Positions 57,821 through 64,000 of a DNA stretch of 64,000 nucleotides are shown here, one piece after another. The notes below the pieces were generated by a model that did no database searches, had not been told where the DNA came from, and was given only the letters and a program-made list of their open reading frames with translations. This stretch comes from Cyanobacterium stanieri PCC 7202. Lineage in GTDB: Bacteria > Cyanobacteriota > Cyanobacteriia > Cyanobacteriales > Cyanobacteriaceae. Positions within the stretch are counted from its first letter, which is position 1. Every line of letters starts with the position of its first letter. The translations under genes and the position numbers were made by a program. The stretch spans positions 2,241,547 to 2,305,546 of the forward strand of contig CP003940.1 of NCBI GenBank assembly GCA_000317655.1, in the 5' to 3' direction.

Positions 57821-58856
57821 CATCATAATATTTTTCATAATCACCACTAACAATATTTGCCACCCACCCAAGATTATTCACATACCAATCAATGGTTTCC
57901 TTAATACCCTGCTCAAAAGTATAACTAGGCTTCCATCCTAACTCCGTAGTAATTTTACTATTATCAATGGCATAACGGCGATCGTGTCCCGGTCTATCTT
58001 TTACAAATTCAATTAAATTTTCACTCTTTTCTAAAACACTAATAATTAAACGAATAATCTGCAAATTTGCTTTTTCATTATTACCCCCAATATTATATAT
58101 TTCTCCCACTTTCCCCCTGTGTAAAACCGCATCAATGGCAAAACAATGATCCTTAACATGAAGCCAATCCCTAACCTGCATACCATCTCCATAAACAGGA
58201 ATAGATTTATTTTTTAAACAATTATTAATAGTTAAAGGGATTAATTTTTCGGGAAATTGATATGCTCCATAATTATTACTACAACGGGTAATATTAATAG
58301 GAATTCCAAAAGTTTCATGGTAAGCCCTAACAATTAAATCAGCACTTGCCTTGGAAGCAGAATAAGGACTATTGGGTAACAATGGCATGGTTTCGGTAAA
58401 CATCCCCGTTTTACCTAATGCCCCATAAACTTCATCCGTTGACACCTGCAAAAACTTAACTCCTTGCTTATATTCCTGACAGTATTTATCATCAGGATTT
58501 ATTTTCCAATATTTTTTGGCTACATCTAATAAAACCTGTGTACCAATAATGTTAGTGGTTAAAAAAATATCTGGATCAACAATGCTTCTATCAACATGAG
58601 ACTCCGCCGCAAAATTAATTATAGTATCAATGGAATAGGTTTTAAAAATTTCTTCGATGGTTTTTCTATCCCGAATATCGCCTTTTATAAAAGTATAGTT
58701 ACTATCACTCTCAATACTTTTAAGATTGGCTAAATTTCCTGCATAGGTTAGTAAATCAAGATTAATGATTTGATAGTTAGGATAAAGTTTGATCATTTCC
58801 CTAACAAAATTACTACCGATAAATCCCGCACCGCCAGTCACTAAAATTTTTTTCAT
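57807..58856 (-). CDS. rfbB: dTDP-glucose 4,6-dehydratase
   Basis: Second step of dTDP-L-rhamnose synthesis. The 349 residues show the NAD motif TGGAGFIGSNFVR, STDEVYGALG, the catalytic YSASKA (Tyr-x-x-x-Lys) and RPGHDRRYA. It is last in the rfbA, rfbCD, rfbB run on the minus strand, 9 bases after the fusion gene. Confidence 0.94.
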   Translation of the reverse strand: MKKILVTGGAGFIGSNFVREMIKLYPNYQIINLDLLTYAGNLANLKSIESDSNYTFIKGDIRDRKTIEEIFKTYSIDTIINFAAESHVDRSIVDPDIFLTTNIIGTQVLLDVAKKYWKINPDDKYCQEYKQGVKFLQVSTDEVYGALGKTGMFTETMPLLPNSPYSASKASADLIVRAYHETFGIPINITRCSNNYGAYQFPEKLIPLTINNCLKNKSIPVYGDGMQVRDWLHVKDHCFAIDAVLHRGKVGEIYNIGGNNEKANLQIIRLIISVLEKSENLIEFVKDRPGHDRRYAIDNSKITTELGWKPSYTFEQGIKETIDWYVNNLGWVANIVSGDYEKYYDAMYG

Positions 58857-58865
58857 GGTTTATAT

Positions 58866-60254
58866 TTATTGTATTTCTTGTAAATATCTTGTTAAAGCGT
58901 TTTTCCAATGAGGTAATTTTTGCAGTCCAATATTTTCTATATTTACGGTAGATAACCGAGAATTTAGTGGTCGTTGGGCTTTTGTTATATAATCTTGGGA
59001 TGATATGGGTATGACTTCTATATTTGTTGAGAGTTGAGCAAAAATTTCTTGGGCAAATTGCCACCAGCTACAGTAACCTTCATTCACGCCATGGTAAGTA
59101 CCATAATTATCTGTCTGAATTAACTTGCTGATAAACCTTGCTAAATCTTTAGTGTATGTTGGACTGCCAATTTGATCATTTACTACCTGTATTGTCTTTT
59201 TAGATTTGGCTAAACGAATCATGGTTTTAACAAAGTTGTTACCATTAATTCCGTACACCCAAGAAGTTCTGATAATAAAATGTCGTTGTATCAAGTTTCT
59301 GATAACTTCTTCTCCTTGGGCTTTTGTATAGCCATAATGGTTGAGAGGATTAATTGAATCAGTGATTAAATGAGGATTATTTCCTGAACCATCAAACACA
59401 TAATCAGTGCTAATGTACACCAATTTAGCGTTTATTTCCTGTGCTATCTGAGCAATATTTTTTGTGCCTTCTACGTTTACTGAGTAACATATATCTTTTT
59501 CCTCCTCAGCTTGATCCACGGCAGTATAGGCGGCACAATGAATGATAATATCTGGATTTATGTCTGAAATACATTGCTTTGTTTGGGTTGGGTTGGTGAT
59601 GTCAAAATCATTTTTTGTTGTGGCAATTATTTTGACTCCTATTTGAGATAAATCTTGGATTACATCATATCCTAGTTGTCCATTGCTTCCTGTCACTAAT
59701 ATTTTGATTTGAAAGTTAACATCACTATCTTTTAGTAAAGGGGCGGTCAAGTCTTTTTCTGATAAAATAGGATTTTCTATTTGCCAATTAATACCTAAAT
59801 CTGGATCATTAAATTTTAAAGTGCGATCGCACTCAGGATTATAATATTCATCAACCTTATATTGAACTTCGGCATCATCGGTGAGAGTCAAAAAACCATG
59901 GGCAAAGCCCTTTGGTATTAATAACTGCTTTTTATTTTCCGCTGATAATTCCACCGATACCCATTTTTTAAAAGTAGGCGAACCCTTGCGCAAATCTACC
60001 GCCACATCAAGAATACTGCCCCTAGTACATCGGACTAACTTAGTCTGTGCCTTGGGATTCACTTGAAAATGTAAACCTCTCAAAGTGTCTTTTTGTAAAG
60101 ACAGAGAATGATTATCCTGAACAAATTTGATATTAATACCTTTTTCTTTTAACTTTTGATCAGCGTAGGTTTCCATAAACCATCCTCGATTATCTTCAAA
60201 TAACCTAGGTTTTATAATCAAAACACCTTCTATATTAGTTTTAATCAATTCCAT
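58866..60254 (-). CDS. Fused rhamnose epimerase-reductase (RfbC-RfbD)
   Basis: Bifunctional enzyme for the last two steps of dTDP-L-rhamnose synthesis. Residues 1-183 are a complete RmlC: DNRGWFMETY, the active-site histidine in LRGLHFQ, and GFAHGFLTLTDDAEV. Residues 188-462 are RmlD: ILVTGSNGQLGYDV, DQAEEEKD, and the Tyr-x-x-x-Lys in HYGYTKAQGE. The junction is short (KDSDVNFQ). The single open frame shows no sign of a stop-codon error. Both halves keep catalytic residues, so both are probably active. Confidence 0.92.
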   Translation of the reverse strand: MELIKTNIEGVLIIKPRLFEDNRGWFMETYADQKLKEKGINIKFVQDNHSLSLQKDTLRGLHFQVNPKAQTKLVRCTRGSILDVAVDLRKGSPTFKKWVSVELSAENKKQLLIPKGFAHGFLTLTDDAEVQYKVDEYYNPECDRTLKFNDPDLGINWQIENPILSEKDLTAPLLKDSDVNFQIKILVTGSNGQLGYDVIQDLSQIGVKIIATTKNDFDITNPTQTKQCISDINPDIIIHCAAYTAVDQAEEEKDICYSVNVEGTKNIAQIAQEINAKLVYISTDYVFDGSGNNPHLITDSINPLNHYGYTKAQGEEVIRNLIQRHFIIRTSWVYGINGNNFVKTMIRLAKSKKTIQVVNDQIGSPTYTKDLARFISKLIQTDNYGTYHGVNEGYCSWWQFAQEIFAQLSTNIEVIPISSQDYITKAQRPLNSRLSTVNIENIGLQKLPHWKNALTRYLQEIQ

Positions 60255-60270
60255 ATATATCTACTCCTGA

Positions 60271-61155
60271 TTAATAAATAATTTTGCCCTCTGCTACCTT
60301 TTGTAAATGCTGACCATAAGGGGATTTTCCATACTTTATGGCTGATTTTAGTAGTGTATTTTGATCAATCCATTGATAATAATAGGCAATTTCCTCTGGG
60401 GCAGATATTTTTATACTTTGTCTTGCTTCAATCATTTGTACAAAATTTGTTGCTTCTACCAAACTGTCCATAGTACCTGTATCAAACCAAGCATAACCCC
60501 TACCCAATAATTTAACCTTTAGATTTCCATGGACAAGATACATATTATTAAGATCTGTAATTTCTAATTCTCCCCTTGATGATGGTGTTATTTGCCGAGC
60601 AAAATCAACCACTTTATGATCATAAAAATAAAGTCCTGTTACACAATAATTAGACTTAGGATTTTTTGGTTTTTCTTCGATAGAAATAACCTGATCATAC
60701 TCATCAAACTCTACTACTCCAAAACGTTCAGGATCATTTACGTAATAGCCAAAAATCGTTGCTTGATTATTTTGAGCATTTTTTTTAGCTTGTTTTAAAA
60801 TCTTTGTTAAGCCATTCCCATAATAAATATTATCCCCCAAAATCATCGCCACACTATCTTTATCTATAAACTTTTCACCGATAATAAAAGCCTGTGCTAG
60901 TCCATCGGGAGAAGGTTGGGGAGCATAAGATAAATTAATCCCAAATTGATTACCATCTCCGAGTAATTGTTTAAAATTAGGTAAATCCCTTGGTGTAGAA
61001 ATAATTAATATATCTCTGATACCTGCAAGCATTAACACTGACAGAGGATAATAGATCATAGGTTTATCATATACTGGCAATAATTGCTTACTTGTCACCA
61101 TGGTTAGGGGATAAAGTCTTGTACCAGAGCCACCTGCTAAAATGATTCCTTTCAT
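60271..61155 (-). CDS. rfbA: Glucose-1-phosphate thymidylyltransferase
   Basis: First step of dTDP-L-rhamnose synthesis, making dTDP-glucose. The 294-residue product has the nucleotide-binding loop [41 protein letters not shown] and the ending helical tail. First gene of the rhamnose unit. It is divergent from the DndD-like operon with a 144-base gap. Confidence 0.95.
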   Translation of the reverse strand: MKGIILAGGSGTRLYPLTMVTSKQLLPVYDKPMIYYPLSVLMLAGIRDILIISTPRDLPNFKQLLGDGNQFGINLSYAPQPSPDGLAQAFIIGEKFIDKDSVAMILGDNIYYGNGLTKILKQAKKNAQNNQATIFGYYVNDPERFGVVEFDEYDQVISIEEKPKNPKSNYCVTGLYFYDHKVVDFARQITPSSRGELEITDLNNMYLVHGNLKVKLLGRGYAWFDTGTMDSLVEATNFVQMIEARQSIKISAPEEIAYYYQWIDQNTLLKSAIKYGKSPYGQHLQKVAEGKIIY

Positions 61156-61299
61156 AACCTGAGTATTATCGGTTTATTATTAGGTTAACTAATTCTGAGG
61201 AATTTCTCTTAAATATTTTGGAAAATATTAAGGAGACGTAGTATTTACTATATTCCTTGGGCAAAATATTTTCTATATCATTTAAAGAAATAAAAAAAG

Positions 61300-61479
61300 A
61301 TGCTTAATAGAAAGATTATCAACCTAGAAGAAATTAATCAGCCAATTCAGGAAGCAAAACCAGAAATACAAATAATTATTGAACAGGTTTTACAATTAGA
61401 AAGAGAAAGATTATATCATAATAATAATCGTCATATTAATGATGATATAGTAAAAATAATTAAGCAGAATATTAAATGA
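61300..61479 (+). CDS. Small partner protein upstream of the DndD-like ATPase
   Basis: A 59-residue hydrophilic helical protein (KIINLEEINQPIQEAKPEIQ, then a REREL-type charged stretch and KIIKQNIK). Its TGA overlaps the ATG of the next gene (ATGA), which implies coupled translation. Not recognised as DndE or any known antitoxin. It could be a regulator or complex subunit of the ATPase. Confidence 0.6.
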   Translation: MLNRKIINLEEINQPIQEAKPEIQIIIEQVLQLERERLYHNNNRHINDDIVKIIKQNIK

Positions 61480-63539
61480 AATTAATATCTTTACAACTAA
61501 ATAATTTTAGGCAGTTTTATGGGGAAACTCCTATAATTTCTTTTAGTAACGGAGAAAATCACACAACTATTATTTATGGGAATAATGGAGCAGGAAAAAC
61601 AACTATCTTAAATGCTTTTACTTGGGTTTTATATGAAAAATTTACCCCTGCTTTTTCCTCCCCTAATTTATTAGTCAATAAGAAAGCTATCAATGAGGTG
61701 GATAAGGGGGTTAATATTGAGTGCTCAGTAACCATCGTATTTGATCATAATCATATTCGTTATCAGGTAAAAAGGAAGTGTTTTGCTTGTAGAAATGTTC
61801 AGGATCAGATTGAGAGTAATAAGTCTATTTTAGCTATGATGGTAATGGGTGATGATGGTACTTGGAAATATCCTCAAGAAAAACCAGAAGATATTATCGA
61901 AAATATTTTGCCTAAAAGTTTACACCAATATTTCTTTTTTGATGGGGAACAAATTGAGCATATTTTTCGCTCTGGAGAAAGACAAAAAATAGCTGAAGAT
62001 ACAAAGGAGTTGATAGGAGTAAAGTTATTAGAAAGGGCGATTGTTCATCTTAAAAATGCTAAAAAAAGTTTACAAGATGAATTATTATCTTTGGGAGATG
62101 TGGAGGTGAAAAAAAGTATTAAGGTTAAAAAAGATTTGGAGAGGGAAAAGGAAGATAAAGAAAGTCAAAATCAATTAATTATTAGTCGGTTAAATAAACT
62201 GGCAGAAGATAAACAAAATATTTCTCATCAACTTTTGGCGATGAGTGGTGTTAAAAATCTGGAAACCCTCAGAAAAAAATTATTTGAAGATGAAAAATAC
62301 TATCGTGGTTTATTAGTTAGTCATCGTCAAGCTATCCAACATATTATTTCTCGTCAAGGTTATTTAATTTATCTCTCAGGGGCGATCGCCCATTTTCATG
62401 GTATAGTAGATAAGCTAAAGGAAAAAGGACAACTGCCAAGCGGCATTAAAAAAGAATTTGTCAATCACCTATTAGAACACAAGCGCTGCATTTGTGGAAC
62501 AGAATTAAAAGCAGGTCATCCACCATACCAAGAAGTAAAACAATGGATGAATAAGGCAGGAACAAGCCACATAGAAGAGCAAATAATTCGCCTAGATACT
62601 CAAATAAAAAATATCGAATCTTATCCTGAAAAAATATGGCAAGAAATTGATCAATACCAATATCAAATTGCCGAATATCGTGAAAAAATAAGTGAAATAG
62701 AATACGAAATTGATAAAATCAATGATCAATTAAGAATATACCCAGATCAAAATATCCAATCAGCCCAAAAAGAATTAGACAAAATCGAACAACATATAAG
62801 AAAGCTAACCCTAAATCAAGGAGAAACAAATTTACAAATAGAAACCATTAGTGAACAAATAAAAACCCTCGAAAAAACTATAAAAAAACAAGCCATAAAA
62901 GCAGAAAAATATCAATTAACCATCAAAAGAATTGACAGTGCCGAAGAATCAATAAAATGCCTAGAAGAAGTAAAAAAAAGATTAGAAAATCAATTTCGTC
63001 TTGCCCTCCAAAAAAGACTACAAGAAATATTTAACTCCATTTCCTTTACCCCCTATCAACCCCAACTCAACGAAAATTATGAGCTAAACCTAATCGAAAA
63101 TACCTCTGGCATTCCCCTTGATGTGGCAGCCTCCACAGGAGAAAATCAAATTCTCAGTCTTTCTTTCATTGGTGCGATTATTGATATGGTCAAACAATGG
63201 TCACAGGAAAATAGCATTGTCAAACCCTCCGCCCATCAATTTCCCATCATTATGGATTCTCCCTTTGGCAGTTTAGACGAAATATATCGCACCCAAGTAG
63301 CCAAGGCAATTCCTCAATTAGCTAATCAACTGGTGGTATTAGTCACCAAAACCCAATGGAGAATAGAAGTAGAAAGAGAAATGAATGATTATATCAATCA
63401 TCAATATGTATTAGTCTATCGCTCACCAAAACCAGAGTGTAAGGAAGATTATATAACCTTGCAAGGTAAACAATATCCCCTCGTCAAAAAAAGTAATAAT
63501 CAATTTGAATATACCGAAATTATCGAAGTCTCTTCGTAG
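61476..63539 (+). CDS. DndD-like ATPase with zinc hook
   Basis: SMC/Rad50-type ATPase most like DndD of DNA phosphorothioation systems. Seen: Walker A GNNGAGKTT (35-43), the DndD-typical FFFDGEQI, coiled coils around a CICGTEL zinc hook near residue 339, signature STGENQILSLSF, and Walker B FPIIMDSPFGSLDE. The 687 residues are complete. No dndA, B, C or E gene is nearby, and only a 59-residue coupled gene precedes it. A repair or phage-defence role is inferred. Confidence 0.8.
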   Translation: MKLISLQLNNFRQFYGETPIISFSNGENHTTIIYGNNGAGKTTILNAFTWVLYEKFTPAFSSPNLLVNKKAINEVDKGVNIECSVTIVFDHNHIRYQVKRKCFACRNVQDQIESNKSILAMMVMGDDGTWKYPQEKPEDIIENILPKSLHQYFFFDGEQIEHIFRSGERQKIAEDTKELIGVKLLERAIVHLKNAKKSLQDELLSLGDVEVKKSIKVKKDLEREKEDKESQNQLIISRLNKLAEDKQNISHQLLAMSGVKNLETLRKKLFEDEKYYRGLLVSHRQAIQHIISRQGYLIYLSGAIAHFHGIVDKLKEKGQLPSGIKKEFVNHLLEHKRCICGTELKAGHPPYQEVKQWMNKAGTSHIEEQIIRLDTQIKNIESYPEKIWQEIDQYQYQIAEYREKISEIEYEIDKINDQLRIYPDQNIQSAQKELDKIEQHIRKLTLNQGETNLQIETISEQIKTLEKTIKKQAIKAEKYQLTIKRIDSAEESIKCLEEVKKRLENQFRLALQKRLQEIFNSISFTPYQPQLNENYELNLIENTSGIPLDVAASTGENQILSLSFIGAIIDMVKQWSQENSIVKPSAHQFPIIMDSPFGSLDEIYRTQVAKAIPQLANQLVVLVTKTQWRIEVEREMNDYINHQYVLVYRSPKPECKEDYITLQGKQYPLVKKSNNQFEYTEIIEVSS

Positions 63540-63635
63540 GTGACAAGTTCGGGAGAATTCTGGTAAATTAAAGGATTGTATCTGCAATTATGACAGCTAA
63601 TAATCAGCCCTAAATAAACAATCTTACTAATTACC

Positions 63636-64000
63636 ATGACAGCCACCATAAAAAACAAAATCGATGATAAAACCGTTGTCAAAGAATATTTTAATGCCAC
63701 AGGATTTGAGCGTTGGCGTAATATATATGGCAATGGTACGGTCAATAAAGTACAACTAGATATTAGAAAAGGACATCAACAAACCATTGACAAGGTGGTC
63801 AAGTGGTTGAAGGATGATGGTAATCTTTCCCAACTATCTATTTGCGATGCTGGTTGTGGAGTTGGTAGTCTCACCATTCCCCTCGCCCAAGAAGGAGCAA
63901 CTGTTTTCGCCAGTGATATATCTGCCAAAATGGTAGGGGAAGCGGCAGAAAAAATTAAGCAAGTGATGACTAATCCCACTAATGTGAGGTTAGCAGTGCA
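63636..64000 (+). CDS. chlM: Mg-protoporphyrin IX methyltransferase, 5' part
   Basis: Chlorophyll synthesis enzyme that methylates Mg-protoporphyrin IX using S-adenosylmethionine. The window ends after about 121 codons. Visible are the family N terminus (VVKEYFNATGFERWRNIYG) and the SAM-binding motif CDAGCGVGSLTIPLA, then FASDIS. The gene runs off the right edge. It starts 97 bases after the DndD-like gene. Confidence 0.88.
   Translation, partial: MTATIKNKIDDKTVVKEYFNATGFERWRNIYGNGTVNKVQLDIRKGHQQTIDKVVKWLKDDGNLSQLSICDAGCGVGSLTIPLAQEGATVFASDISAKMVGEAAEKIKQVMTNPTNVRLAV

Overview
The window looks like a chromosome segment of an AT-rich, probably unicellular cyanobacterium. The evidence is the many copies of the HIP1 octamer (GCGATCGC) on both strands, PetH (ferredoxin-NADP reductase) with its phycobilisome-linker-type domain, NdhS, a ChlM start at the right edge, heme A synthesis genes, an SLH-OprB porin, and small families known mainly from cyanobacteria. 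The low GC and gene set are compatible with Cyanobacterium/Geminocystis-like organisms, but this assignment is inference from memory, not a search.

Layout. 0.4-9 kb: SbcC-type ATPase, CHASE hybrid histidine kinase, YqiJ/flotillin-type membrane pair. 9.4-20.5 kb: phosphoketolase (frameshifted near its start), ctaB, ctaA, mscL, a peptide-ABC permease with a cytosine-methyltransferase tail fragment behind it, porin, pentapeptide protein, GT2-GtrA glycosyltransferase. 20.5-24.6 kb: GNAT, small proteins, FAD oxidoreductase, PhoU-like protein. 24.7-30.4 kb: the str ribosomal block (rpsL, rpsG, fusA, tuf, rpsJ), then rpmI-rplT. 30.4-37.4 kb: GNAT toxin pair, rsmB, TerB-like protein, phosphoesterase, TPR, FemAB-like protein, aminotransferase. 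37.5-39.4 kb: a photosynthetic electron-transfer block on the minus strand (tandem CpcD-like domains, FNR, ndhS). 39.6-45.7 kb: SH3 protein, M16 peptidase, ExbB/ExbD, ComFB, pepA. 45.7-52.4 kb: one giant multi-glycosyltransferase. 52.5-55.1 kb: DUF29 gene and three toxin-antitoxin modules separated by short repeats. 55.2-61.2 kb: lactate permease and dTDP-rhamnose genes. 61.3-64 kb: a DndD-like ATPase with a small upstream partner, then the start of chlM.

Functional links. The giant glycosyltransferase, the GT2-GtrA protein and the rhamnose genes suggest surface polysaccharide synthesis. PetH and NdhS both serve ferredoxin-dependent electron flow. The most notable anomalies are two genes (phosphoketolase and petH) broken by a minus-one frame change at runs of seven A, each run matching a known slippery-heptamer pattern. 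Also notable are the repeat-punctuated toxin-antitoxin island, a decayed methyltransferase fragment, and a repeat that has entered the giant glycosyltransferase in frame.
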